Shown: positions 18,531 to 27,586 of the stretch, piece after piece
Layout: every line of letters begins with the position of its first letter
How positions within the stretch are numbered: the stretch's first letter is position 1
Source: Dethiosulfatibacter aminovorans DSM 17477
GTDB taxonomy: Bacteria; Bacillota; Clostridia; Tissierellales; Dethiosulfatibacteraceae
DNA length: 64,000 nucleotides
Direction: 5' to 3'
NCBI RefSeq assembly: GCF_900142005.1
Contig: NZ_FQZL01000008.1
Coordinates: forward strand, 1-64,000
Notes under the pieces: generated by a model
The model's input: only the letters and a program-made list of their open reading frames with translations
What the model was told of the DNA's origin: nothing
Database searches by the model: none
Made by a program: the position numbers and the translations under genes

Positions 18531-19832
18531 ATGTCAGTACTTTACCTTTTAACGGGTATAGCTCTTCTTATAGTTCTATGCTATCAAGGAGTTAAACCTT
18601 TTACAGCTGTATTAATAGTTTCAATAGTTGTTTTGCTGCTTAATGGTATGAATGTATATGCAGGTTTATCTCAAATTTTTGTAGGAGGTTTTATAAAATT
18701 TTTATCCGCGTATTTCTTCATATTGATATTAGGCTCTTTATATGGACGGCTCATGAGCAAAAGTAATTTTGCAAAATCTTTTGCCTTCTGGATGATCAAG
18801 GTGTTTGGTGAAAAAAATGTACTGTTTGTAATTATTGCAACATCAGTTGTGTTTTCAATAGTAGGTATAAATGCATTTATTATATTCTATGTAGTTTATC
18901 CAATTGGTCTTGTATTTTGCCAGGAACAAAACATTTCTAAAGAAGTGCTGGTCTCGGCCATATGGTGTTTTGCTTTTACTATGGGGCTTCCTGGGGCATT
19001 GTCCATAAACAATATAATCTGCAGTGGATATTTGGGGACAAATATTCTGACTGCCGGATGGCTGATAGGTGTTATAGGCAGCTTGGTGACCTTTGCCCTA
19101 TGTATCTTGTATACCACAAGGCTGAATAAAAAATATAAGGAAAATGGTGTAGAGTTTGTAATGGGTCCGATGGATCATCTGTATCTTAGTAAACTTGAAG
19201 AAGATGAAGTTCTTCCTGGTGTCGGCAAATCAGTAATTCCACTTATTTCAGTAGCTGCACTAAGTATTGGTATATCGCAGTTTTATGACAGCGTTTTTGG
19301 TGTTATAATGGGTATGTCAATATCATGTGTTATTATCATAATGCTTGATTGGAAACATATTAAAAAAAGTATTTTTCATACGATAAATGAGGGTCTGTGG
19401 GAGGGCTTTACTCCGCTAATTACTATTAGTGCACTAGTAGGTTTTGGTGCCATCATGCAATCTACTGTAGGATTCCAAGAAATTATTGAGTACGCCTTGA
19501 GTCTTAAAATAAACAATTATCTAAAGGTATTTGTATCGACTAATATACTGGTGGGTATAACAGGCTCGCTTTCTGGAGGTCTTACTATATTCATGGAAGC
19601 ATTGGCTCAACCGCTTATGGATCTTGGTGTATCGCCTGAATTGTTCCATAGAATTGCCGCAATGAGCTGTATAGGTATGGACTCACTGCCACATAGCGCC
19701 GGTATAATAGGGCAGCTTGCAATTGTTCAACTGTCCTTGAAACAAGCATATAAACATGCATTTTTTCTTACTGTTATAAGTACACTAATAGGTGCTTTGG
19801 TTGCAACCAGTTTAGCAATATTGCTATATTGA
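18531..19832 (+). CDS. GntP-family permease (organic acid:proton symporter type)
   Basis: 433 residues with about 12 hydrophobic segments and the GntP-like pattern, including the late motif ITGSLSGGLTIFMEAL and the segment GMDSLPHSAGIIGQLAI. Imports gluconate-like or other hydroxy/organic acids with protons. AAGGAAGGGG lies before the ATG. It is the last intact gene of the CoA cluster. A degraded second copy lies at 22346-22943, each copy followed by a TetR gene. Confidence 0.8.
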   Translation: MSVLYLLTGIALLIVLCYQGVKPFTAVLIVSIVVLLLNGMNVYAGLSQIFVGGFIKFLSAYFFILILGSLYGRLMSKSNFAKSFAFWMIKVFGEKNVLFVIIATSVVFSIVGINAFIIFYVVYPIGLVFCQEQNISKEVLVSAIWCFAFTMGLPGALSINNIICSGYLGTNILTAGWLIGVIGSLVTFALCILYTTRLNKKYKENGVEFVMGPMDHLYLSKLEEDEVLPGVGKSVIPLISVAALSIGISQFYDSVFGVIMGMSISCVIIIMLDWKHIKKSIFHTINEGLWEGFTPLITISALVGFGAIMQSTVGFQEIIEYALSLKINNYLKVFVSTNILVGITGSLSGGLTIFMEALAQPLMDLGVSPELFHRIAAMSCIGMDSLPHSAGIIGQLAIVQLSLKQAYKHAFFLTVISTLIGALVATSLAILLY

Positions 19833-20829
19833 AATAGAAAGCAAAAAATGGTTTATAATATGCTTGAAATATGATGATTTACGTGAAATGCTTGGATTTC
19901 TCAAATAAAATAGCCATATCAACTTTGAGAATTCAATGATTTAGCTTTTGTTTTTCACATGAATCCGAAAGTTTTTTCTATTGTTTCAGAAGCAAGCTGG
20001 CAGATGCAATCTACTTTTTAGTATACTAGAAGTCTGCTGGCTAATGGCTGGAAAATTCTGTATTATCTCCATCCTAATCTAAGAAGTCTGAAGCCTTTTA
20101 AACTGACAACGATTCGATCTTTAGAATTTGGGTACTTAAACAGAGTATCATCAATGATTAGAACATTTTTACTAGAAGCATTTGTAAGAGGTATTATTGA
20201 CCTGTTTGATATCTTTGTATCATGAGTGGATGGTAACCAGTTGATTTTCTTGGATTTGTGAATATATATAACGGTATTGGATGCTTTTTTAAAGGTTTCA
20301 TCATGATTTTTTGTCAGAAAATTCATATGCATGAATCTGTTGGCAGAAGCTAAACTAAAAAATATGTATAAATACTATGGGCATACTGAATCGTTTGGTT
20401 TTATGTGAATTACTGATTTTAATATCTTAGCAATATAGTATTATGTAGAAAATCTAGCAATGGAGTCGTTTATCCTTTTATCAATAGGGTAGTCTTGTGT
20501 TAAATTCTTCATATTTATAAGACTCCGGTTGTTATGAGTTCTAGGGCTAATTACGAGGATTGATGGGTGAATTTATCCAAATCCATATACTGATAGAGTA
20601 GGACAAAGAAAGAAGTATTGTTGGAAATGTATAGATTTTATTGTTCAAAGGTTTAAAAAAGTGTACTCTTATGAAGTTTTTAATTAAAAAATTTTCTTTG
20701 CTTATTGTTTTTTTATTGCCTATATCATTAAATGGATAGAATTTATATGTTATAAAAAAGATAATCCTCTAAAACAATGGGGTAGACATTTGAAAGTGTC
20801 AAAAATTTAACAAGATAGGGAGAAAAGTA
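19833..20829. other. Gene-free AT-rich stretch with IS debris
   Basis: No intact gene. It contains the minus-strand transposase remnant at 20063-20332. The rest (19833-20062 and 20333-20829) has frequent stops in all frames and no recognisable RNA; a short AGGGAG binding site at the right end serves the TetR gene. Confidence 0.6.
20063..20332 (-). pseudogene. Remnant of an IS4-family DDE transposase
   Basis: Minus-strand frame of 89 codons. The end reads NVLIIDDTLFKYPNSKDR then KGFRLLRLGW, which matches the conserved D-containing block and the KGFR-L-LGW block of IS4-family transposases, but with the normal spacer of about 15-20 residues largely missing. The first part (NWLPSTHDTKISN) fits the segment upstream in such proteins. 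Truncated and internally deleted, so dead. Evidence that the region was reached by transposition. Confidence 0.6.
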
Positions 20830-21453
20830 ATGTTACCAGAAGACAAAGAGAAAAAAACAATTAATGTGAAAGATAATATACTTGAAAAAGCGATAGAAGT
20901 ATTTTCCAAACACGGTTATGAAGGCACGAGTACAAGAATGATTTCAGAGGCAGCTAAAGTCAATATTTCAGCATTACATTATTATTGGGGTGATAAGTGG
21001 AATTTGTATCAAGCTTCTCTGATTAGAGTTAATAAGAGAATACACAAAATGCATTTAAAAATTGGAGAAAAAATTAGATTTTGCAGTATTGAAGAAAAAA
21101 TAGACATAGCAGTTAAAGACATGACAGATTTTTTCCTTGACAATCCCGAAGGTTCTTCTTTGATTTTAGAGGTTTTGCATGTTAATCAAAATAGTAAAAA
21201 CGAAATAGATGATGAAGTTAAAAAGAGTATATATAAAAACCTTTCAGAAGTTTTTAATATTTTATATTCTGAAACGGAGCCCTCGAAAGAACGAATGTTT
21301 GAAGCATTTGCTATCACTTATTTGTTTTATAATCTAATAAAGGGTAAAGCTTATTTTCAGCAGGTTTTGTCAATTACTGATGAAGAGTATAAAAATTATA
21401 TTAATAATGTTATTAAGAAAAGATTTGCATGCATTTTAAATGAAGGAAATTGA
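20830..21453 (+). CDS. TetR-family transcriptional regulator, copy 1
   Basis: 207 residues. The N-terminal helix-turn-helix is typical: FSKHGYEGTSTRMISEAAKVN-ISALHYYWGDK. The C-terminal ligand domain is of a common TetR type (helix MTDFFLDNPEGSSLILEVL). Start ATG with AGGGAGAAAAG upstream. A paralogue with about the same layout lies at 23051. It follows the GntP permease, so it probably senses a pathway acid or CoA ester and binds the TTTAATC/GATTAAA operators at 866 and 6267; the binding is inferred from context only. No such operator is seen before its own gene. Confidence 0.88.
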   Translation: MLPEDKEKKTINVKDNILEKAIEVFSKHGYEGTSTRMISEAAKVNISALHYYWGDKWNLYQASLIRVNKRIHKMHLKIGEKIRFCSIEEKIDIAVKDMTDFFLDNPEGSSLILEVLHVNQNSKNEIDDEVKKSIYKNLSEVFNILYSETEPSKERMFEAFAITYLFYNLIKGKAYFQQVLSITDEEYKNYINNVIKKRFACILNEGN

Positions 21454-22345
21454 ATATAGACATTTAAAATATGAAAATCAATAAAAAGTGGTATTCAAGA
21501 TAGATGCTGAGATTTTGAATAAGTAACTGGTATTAAGGAAAGTTCAGCAGATTATAAAAGTATATTTAATTACGATATCAAAATTCTCTTCCAGATACTA
21601 ATAACTAAATAATAGGGATGCTAATTGATGAATAGTACGATTGTAGAGGCTCCAATTTATGAGATTGCATTAAGTTATTTGGTTATGTTTTTTAAACTCC
21701 TTCCGCAACGATATTGCTCTAATCAAGCAAAATTGTAATCCAATAACAAGGTGTTATGAAAACGCCTCAATCCTAGTTTGTGCAAGCAATTTAGCATTAA
21801 TCTTTACATTGTATAAAAATTCAATTGATTATGGCAAGAAAATTATAGCTTTGTACTAAAAACTCATATTAAGTATTATGCCCAGATTATTCATGTACAC
21901 TAATAACCCAAATTCATATTTAATAAGTATCAGAAGTGTTTTTTACAAAAATATTTTTATTTAATATTTGAAAGTACTGCATTGTCGTGGTTTTAGTGAT
22001 TTTATGAATAAAGCAGTTAAAGAAATTATTATAGAATAGCAATTGAAAAACTCCATGTATACAAGATAAATTAGACAATCAACTTTCCTATAAAATAACA
22101 TTATAAATTCTACTGCTATTTCTTTGAATATCTTATCACAAGCTATTATAGTTTTACTATGTCTGGGTTTAAATATAGAAAGGAGGCAATTTATATTTAT
22201 TCGAGTCTATCAAATACAATCTGAATTTATCTGATAGACTCACATTTTCCACTGAGTCAGATAATTTTTCTTTGTATGATTAGTGGCTAATCTGGGTCCT
22301 AGTGCCGAAATGATTTATAATAAGAAAAAATTTTTATAGAATGGA
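21454..22345. other. Degenerate stretch without genes; one 10-bp inverted repeat
   Basis: All frames are broken and no homology to neighbouring genes was visible. GAGTCTATCA (22203-22212) and TGATAGACTC (22232-22241) form a perfect hairpin stem. The stretch corresponds to the place where the first half of the second GntP copy should be and seems to have decayed or been replaced. Confidence 0.5.
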
Positions 22346-22943
22346 TCATAAACAATATAATCTGCAGTGGATATTTGGGAACAAATACTCTCATTGATGG
22401 ATGGTTGATGGGTGTTATAGGTGGCCTGGTAATTTTTACTCTCTGTGCCTTGTATACTACAAGGCTAAATAAAAAATATAGGAAAATGGCGTAGAATTTG
22501 TAACGGGTCCAATGGATCATTTGTATCTTAGCAAACTTGATGAAGATGAAGTTCTTCCTGGTGTCGGTAAATTAGTAATCCAACTAATTTCAGTAGTGGC
22601 ACTAAATATTGGTATATAGCAGTTTTATGACAGCGTTTTTGGTGTTATAATGGGTATGTAAATATCATGTGTTATTATTATAATGCAGGCTCACTTTCTG
22701 GAGGTCTTACAATATTTATGGAAGCATTATCTCAACCGCTTATGGATCTTGGTGTATCGCCTGAATTGTTCCATAGGATTGCTGCAATGAGCTGTGTAGA
22801 TATGGACTCACTGCCACATAGTGCGGGTATAATTGGACAGCTGGCAATTGAAACAAGCATATAAACATGCGATTTTTCTTACAGTCATTAGTACCCTGAT
22901 AGGTGCTCTAATTGCGACAATTTTAGCTGTGTTGATTTATTGA
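22346..22943 (+). pseudogene. Degraded second copy of the GntP-family permease
   Basis: Nucleotide sequence clearly homologous to the second half of the intact permease (19003-19832). Compared with that gene it lacks the first half, carries frameshifts and in-frame stops (for example GGTATATAG for ATATCG and GGTATGTAA for ATGTCA), lacks about 215 bases (matching 19346-19560) and a further 14 bases near the end. The 66-codon frame at 22667 is only its least damaged part. It sits 107 bases before the intact second TetR gene. Confidence 0.85.
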
Positions 22944-23050
22944 AATAAAATTAAAATAGTTTGACAATATACCCATAATGATGATAATTTAATATCATTA
23001 TAATTTTACTTTACTTGGACAGAGTATAGAAAGGAATGGAGAGAAAGTTT

Positions 23051-23677
23051 ATGATGCCAGAAAACAATAAGAAAAAACCAACTAGTAATGTGAAAGATAA
23101 TATACTTGAAGAAGCACTCAAAATATTTTCCAAATTTGGCTATCAAGGCACTAGTACAAGAATGATTGCAACGGCAGCCGAAGTTAATATTTCAGCGTTA
23201 CATTACTATTGGGGTGATAAGTTGAGTTTATATCAAGCCTCTCTTATTAAAGCTAACAAGAGAATACACGAAATGCATAAAAAAGTCGGAGAGAAAATCA
23301 AATCTTACAGTCTTGAAGAAAAAATAGACATATCTGTTAAGCTTATGACAGATTTCTTTCTGGAAAATCCCGAATATTGTTCGTTGATTTTAAATGCTTT
23401 GCTTATCGACCAAACTAGTGAAAGTGAAATTAATGATGAAGTCAATGAGAGTGTATACAAGAATCTTTCAGAAGTGGTTAATATTTTACATTTTGAAATA
23501 CAAACTTCAAAAGAACAGATGCTCGAATTACTAGCTACTACTTATTTGTTTTATAACTTAGTAACCGGGAAAACTTATTTCCAACGTGTTCTATCATTAA
23601 ATGATGCAGAGTACAAAGACTATATAAATGATATTACTAAGAAAAGATTTATGAGTATTTTTGGAAAAGAAGATTAA
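23051..23677 (+). CDS. TetR-family transcriptional regulator, copy 2
   Basis: 208 residues, closely related to the regulator at 20830 over the whole length (FSKFGYQGTSTRMIATAAEVN-ISALHYYWGDK). I start at ATG 23051 because it aligns with copy 1 and has GGAGAGAAAG upstream; the frame also opens at 23036 but the binding site then falls on the start. It is intact although its partner permease is dead, so it may still be selected for control of the sulfatase or CoA operon. Confidence 0.86.
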   Translation: MMPENNKKKPTSNVKDNILEEALKIFSKFGYQGTSTRMIATAAEVNISALHYYWGDKLSLYQASLIKANKRIHEMHKKVGEKIKSYSLEEKIDISVKLMTDFFLENPEYCSLILNALLIDQTSESEINDEVNESVYKNLSEVVNILHFEIQTSKEQMLELLATTYLFYNLVTGKTYFQRVLSLNDAEYKDYINDITKKRFMSIFGKED

Positions 23678-23711
23678 ATTTGAGATGATTTAATAGCTTT
23701 AATATAAAAAA

Positions 23712-23743
23712 CTGAAACTTCGCACTTGAATAAGTAAATATGA
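23712..23743 (+). repeat. 32-bp dispersed repeat, left copy
   Basis: Starts CTGAAACTTCGCACTTGAAT and ends AAATATGA. The reverse complement of a nearly identical sequence lies at 35501-35533 and a diverged copy at 18425. The ends face each other around the 11.8-kb peptidase cluster, like terminal inverted repeats of a mobile unit. Confidence 0.6.
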
Positions 23744-23801
23744 GTATTTTAATGTCCGAAATTCTAGCAAGTAATTACAGAAGTATTATTGAAATGATGA
23801 A

Positions 23802-23840
23802 GGGTCGGTCTCTAGGTTGTTGTTAGACGATCCTTTTTTT
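23802..23840 (+). terminator. Rho-independent terminator after TetR copy 2
   Basis: GGGTCGGTCT pairs, with small bulges, with AGACGATCC, followed by seven T. It closes the left region. Confidence 0.65.
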
Positions 23841-24021
23841 ATTGTTATTGTAGATATGGTTAAGTCAAATATTTAGCATTATCGTGAAGGTTGCCAGAAT
23901 ATTTGTGGTTGTAAAACTTAATACTTAGTTCGTAGTTGAAAACCCTTGAAGCGTATTTAAACGAGTCAGGGGTTATTATTTTGCCGTTTTCTTTAGCTTC
24001 GCCAACTGGAAAACGCTAACA

Positions 24022-24050
24022 TTGACAATGATGCAGATATATGGTATAAT
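24022..24050 (+). promoter_or_regulatory. Sigma-A promoter of the IclR regulator operon
   Basis: TTGACA (24022-24027), 17-base spacer, TATAAT (24045-24050). The operator pair starts 9 bases downstream, over the transcription start. Confidence 0.85.
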
Positions 24051-24058
24051 TTGGATAT

Positions 24059-24092
24059 GTTCATAATATGAACAAAAGTTCACAATGTGAAC
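24059..24092. promoter_or_regulatory. Two 15-bp palindromic operators, probably for IclR autoregulation
   Basis: GTTCATAATATGAAC (24059-24073) and GTTCACAATGTGAAC (24078-24092) share the arms GTTCA and TGAAC and are spaced 19 bases centre to centre. They cover the start of transcription just before the IclR gene. IclR proteins bind such paired palindromes as dimers of dimers. Confidence 0.75.
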
Positions 24093-24104
24093 AGGGAGGG
24101 TTTT

Positions 24105-24860
24105 ATGGAAAAGAAATTAACATCATTCGGAAAGATGATTGAAATAATGAAAGCTTTTGGAGAAGAACCGTTTTCGTATTCAGCAATGGAATTGAGCGAA
24201 AAATTAGGTTTGAACAGGACGACAGTACATAGAATAATAGCCGAACTTGAGGCTGAAATGCTGGTTGTACAAAATCTAACAGACAAAAAATATTCAATAG
24301 GTCCGGCAATGTATCATATTGGGTCTCGATACATGTATAGAAATAGTAATTTTCTTGAAATAAGAACTATAATTGATAAAATTGCCATGGAAACAAAACA
24401 AAACATAGGATATACGGTGATTGACAACGGAAAGATTATCAACCTCTATGAATCGGAGATTACGATGCCTATGAGAATAACATACAGGCACGGTTCATAT
24501 TTTCCGATAAATTGCGGAGCGTACGGTAAAACCATAACTGCATATCATGAACCGATGGAAGAGCTTGAAAAGGTAGTAAGGGAGGCGGATTTGGAAAAAA
24601 GAACTCCAAACACTATTGTGGATCCGGATAAGTTGCTGGAAGAATATGAAAAGATCAGAAAAAATGGATTTGCAATAAGTGACGAGGAAAACATGATAGG
24701 GGCATTTGGAATAGGAGCTCCGATTTTCAATTCAAGCGGAAAGATACACGGTTGTGTCGGTCTTGCTGCTGTCAAAACATCAATAAATGAAGAGGATATA
24801 AGCAGGCTTATTGAAATCATAAAAAAAGGTGCTAAAGATATTAGTAAATTTGTTGTATGA
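24105..24860 (+). CDS. IclR-family transcriptional regulator
   Basis: 251 residues. N-terminal winged helix (YSAMELSEKLGLNRTTVHRIIAELE) and C-terminal IclR effector domain with the typical GAFGIGAPIF and HGCVGLAA segments. ATG 24105 is preceded by GGGAGGG; an in-frame ATG at 24087 falls inside the operator and has no binding site. The operator pair in front indicates autoregulation and probably control of the transporter and peptidases that follow in the same direction. Confidence 0.9.
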   Translation: MEKKLTSFGKMIEIMKAFGEEPFSYSAMELSEKLGLNRTTVHRIIAELEAEMLVVQNLTDKKYSIGPAMYHIGSRYMYRNSNFLEIRTIIDKIAMETKQNIGYTVIDNGKIINLYESEITMPMRITYRHGSYFPINCGAYGKTITAYHEPMEELEKVVREADLEKRTPNTIVDPDKLLEEYEKIRKNGFAISDEENMIGAFGIGAPIFNSSGKIHGCVGLAAVKTSINEEDISRLIEIIKKGAKDISKFVV

Positions 24861-24914
24861 GGAGGGTTGAGAAGGCATCTTTAAATAAATATATTATGTG
24901 AATAGGAGGATTTT

Positions 24915-26342
24915 ATGTCTCAAAAAGAAACAAATGTTTCGAGTGAAAAGAAGAAATTGTTTAAAATGCCGCACACCTATGTAATTCTTTGTATGGTGAT
25001 TCTGGTAATGGCTGTCCTTACTTATGTTATTCCTGCAGGGGAATTCATCAGGGTTGAAGATCCCAATACGGGAAGGACAGTGGTCGATCCGGCATCATTT
25101 CATACAGTAGAGCAAAACCCAGCACATTTTTTTGATTTGTTTAAAGCAGTTCCAAATGGCATGAAAGCAGCATCGAGCATTATATTCTTCATTTTTATTG
25201 TTGGAGGAGCTTTTCAGATCATTACTGCAACAGGAGCTATTGAAGCGAGTATCAGCAGGGTGGCACTTTCCTTGAAGGGCAATGACAAGCTCATGATACC
25301 GCTGTTCCTCATAATTTTTTCGATTTTTGGTGGAACCATAGGTATGGCCGAGGAGGCTATTGTATTTGTGCCGATTGGCATTGCCTTGGCAAGAGCACTT
25401 GGATATGATGCAATAGTAGGAACTGCAATGGTTTCACTTGGTGCGGCATGCGGATTTACATCAGGATTTATGAATCCTTTTACTGTAGGGGTGGCGCAAG
25501 GAATAGCGGAACTGCCTCCGTTTTCAGGAATAGAATACAGATTGGTGATACTGGTTACAATGATTGTCATAACAAGTCTTTATTTGATAAGATATGGTTC
25601 AAAAGTGAAGTCGGATCCTTCCAAGAGCATAGTTAGAGAGCTTGAAATTGAAGAAAAGGATAAGGTGATAGATCTTTCGAATATACCGGCAATGGAAAGT
25701 CAGCATTATCTGGTTCTTTTGAACATGATTGTAGGTTTCGGATTCATAGTTTACGGTGTTTTCAACTGGGGATGGTACATAACTGAAATTGGAGCAACAT
25801 TCCTTGCTATGGGAGTAATTGGAGGTATGTTGGGCAAACTTGGTCCTTCTAAAGTGTCTCAGGAATTTGTGGCAGGAGCAAGAGGAATAGTATTTGGAGC
25901 ATTGGTCGTAGGTATCGCAAGAGGAATACTTGTCATCATGCAAGACGGTTTTATAATTGACTCTATGATAAACGGACTGGCAAATGCAATTCAGAACCTG
26001 CCTAATGCAATAGCTGTATTAGGAATGTATATTGTTCAAGTCATAATAAACTTCTTTATCCCGTCAGGCAGCGGACAGGCTGCAGCAACAATGCCTATCA
26101 TGGTTCCTCTTTCGGATGTATTGACAATCAACAGGCAAGTGGCCGTTACAGCATATCAATTTGGCGACGGATTTACGAATTCAATTATACCGACATCTGC
26201 GGCGCTAATGGGAGTTCTATCTGTTGCTAGAATATCATATGAAAAATGGGTTAAGTTCCTTTGGCCTTTAATGCTGATCTGGCTGGGAACAGGTGCGGTG
26301 TTCCTGATTGTTGCAAATGCAATGAACTATGGTCCCTTCTAG
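24915..26342 (+). CDS. YfcC-family membrane transporter, copy A
   Basis: 475 residues, about 12 membrane segments. It has the YfcC-type opening PHTYVILCMVILVMAVLTYVIPAGEF and the late motif FIPSGSGQAAATMPIM. The family (UIT3, related to short-chain fatty acid and arginine/ornithine carriers) is usually linked to amino-acid, peptide or carboxylate uptake. Next to an ArgE/DapE-type deacylase and a D-aminoacylase, N-acyl amino acids or dipeptides are likely cargo. AGGAGG precedes the ATG. Related to the transporter at 31798. Confidence 0.85.
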   Translation: MSQKETNVSSEKKKLFKMPHTYVILCMVILVMAVLTYVIPAGEFIRVEDPNTGRTVVDPASFHTVEQNPAHFFDLFKAVPNGMKAASSIIFFIFIVGGAFQIITATGAIEASISRVALSLKGNDKLMIPLFLIIFSIFGGTIGMAEEAIVFVPIGIALARALGYDAIVGTAMVSLGAACGFTSGFMNPFTVGVAQGIAELPPFSGIEYRLVILVTMIVITSLYLIRYGSKVKSDPSKSIVRELEIEEKDKVIDLSNIPAMESQHYLVLLNMIVGFGFIVYGVFNWGWYITEIGATFLAMGVIGGMLGKLGPSKVSQEFVAGARGIVFGALVVGIARGILVIMQDGFIIDSMINGLANAIQNLPNAIAVLGMYIVQVIINFFIPSGSGQAAATMPIMVPLSDVLTINRQVAVTAYQFGDGFTNSIIPTSAALMGVLSVARISYEKWVKFLWPLMLIWLGTGAVFLIVANAMNYGPF

Positions 26343-26350
26343 GAAAAATC

Positions 26351-27535
26351 ATGAATATCAGTGATTTCTACAGCAAGAAGGAAGTTGTCGAACTGACGCA
26401 AAATCTAGTTAGAATACCAAGCCACAAAGATGTGAAGAACAGGGAAAAGGATGTTGCAAAATACATTTACAGGTTTTGCAAAGAGAACGGACTTGAAGCA
26501 GAATTGGCAAGTGTGGAAGGTGAAAGAAAAAACGTATACGTTTATGTCAGAGGGAGCGGGTCTGGTCGAACATTAATGTTCAACGGGCATACAGACACCG
26601 TCCCCCCTTACAAGATGATTATAGATCCTTTCAAGGCAGAAATCAAGGATGGTTTCATTTGGGGCAGAGGATCCAATGATATGAAAGGAGCTATTGCATG
26701 CATGGTTATGTCTGCAATAGCCATTAAGAGAAGCGGTATTAAACTACCAGGCGACATTATTATTGCAGCAGTTGCAGGAGAAGAAGAGAAAAGCGATGGA
26801 ACGGAAGTTCTTGTGAAATCGGGCATCAAGGCAGATGGAGCCATAGTTGGAGAGCCTTCCAATTTTGAGTATGCCATAGGGCACAGAGGTCTGGAATGGC
26901 TGGAATTCATTTTCAGAGGAAAAGGGGCTCACGGTGGTGTTCCTGACGAAGGTGTCAATGCGATATCGAAGGCTTCCAAATTCATACAGAAGGTGGAGGA
27001 ACAGCTCTATCCGGAACTGAAAAAAAGATACAACGAGTATATGGGTCCTTCGGTCATGAATATTGGCAGAATAGAAGGTGGTACCCAACCGTCAACAGTT
27101 GCTGATTACTGTTCATTAAAGGTTGACAGACGATATGTTTTGGGAGAGACAGTGGATTCCGTAATAAATGAATATCAGCAGATAATTGATGAAATAAAGA
27201 ATACGGATGATGGGCTTGATGTTGACATAGTTCGAATGGAATCAAATCTCATGAATGAATTTGACCATATGTACCATTATACGGATCCTGATGAAGAAAT
27301 TGTCAAGGTTGTCAAGAATGCATTGGGAAGTCATATTGGAAAGGTACCAAACATAACCAGGAAAAGAGGTTGGACCGATGCTGCAACATTGTCGTACTAT
27401 GGAAACATCCCTACTGTCATCACCGGGCCTGGAGATTTGAGTTACTCTCATACCAAGGATGAGCGGATTCCTATAAATGACCTGGTGGATTACGTAAAAA
27501 TATATGCAGATATTGCGCTAGGATTTTGCAGATGA
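26351..27535 (+). CDS. M20 metallopeptidase, ArgE/DapE/YgeY type
   Basis: 394 residues. Metal-site motifs MFNGHTDTVPP (His and Asp), GRGSNDMKGAIACMV, and AAVAGEEEKSDGTE with catalytic Glu pair, then the lid domain and a C-terminal metal His in GPGDLSYSHTKDE. Cytoplasmic zinc enzyme that removes acyl groups or cleaves dipeptides. Begins 9 bases after the transporter; I use the ATG at 26351 since the longer frame runs inside the transporter gene. Resembles YgeY of purine and amino-acid clusters. Confidence 0.88.
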   Translation: MNISDFYSKKEVVELTQNLVRIPSHKDVKNREKDVAKYIYRFCKENGLEAELASVEGERKNVYVYVRGSGSGRTLMFNGHTDTVPPYKMIIDPFKAEIKDGFIWGRGSNDMKGAIACMVMSAIAIKRSGIKLPGDIIIAAVAGEEEKSDGTEVLVKSGIKADGAIVGEPSNFEYAIGHRGLEWLEFIFRGKGAHGGVPDEGVNAISKASKFIQKVEEQLYPELKKRYNEYMGPSVMNIGRIEGGTQPSTVADYCSLKVDRRYVLGETVDSVINEYQQIIDEIKNTDDGLDVDIVRMESNLMNEFDHMYHYTDPDEEIVKVVKNALGSHIGKVPNITRKRGWTDAATLSYYGNIPTVITGPGDLSYSHTKDERIPINDLVDYVKIYADIALGFCR

Positions 27536-27540
27536 TTATG

Positions 27541-27562
27541 CCAGGCAGATTTTTCTGCCTGG
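27541..27562 (+). terminator. Perfect 9-bp intercistronic hairpin
   Basis: CCAGGCAGA and TCTGCCTGG around TTTT, followed by TAAATTTT. It may attenuate transcription into the aminoacylase gene or protect the upstream mRNA. Confidence 0.5.
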
Positions 27563-27586
27563 TAAATTTTAGAAAGGGAGGACGCT

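Noticed and set aside
22299-22520. Minus-strand frame over the dead permease
   Set aside because: It is the antisense of the GntP pseudogene and matches a similar antisense frame over the intact copy.
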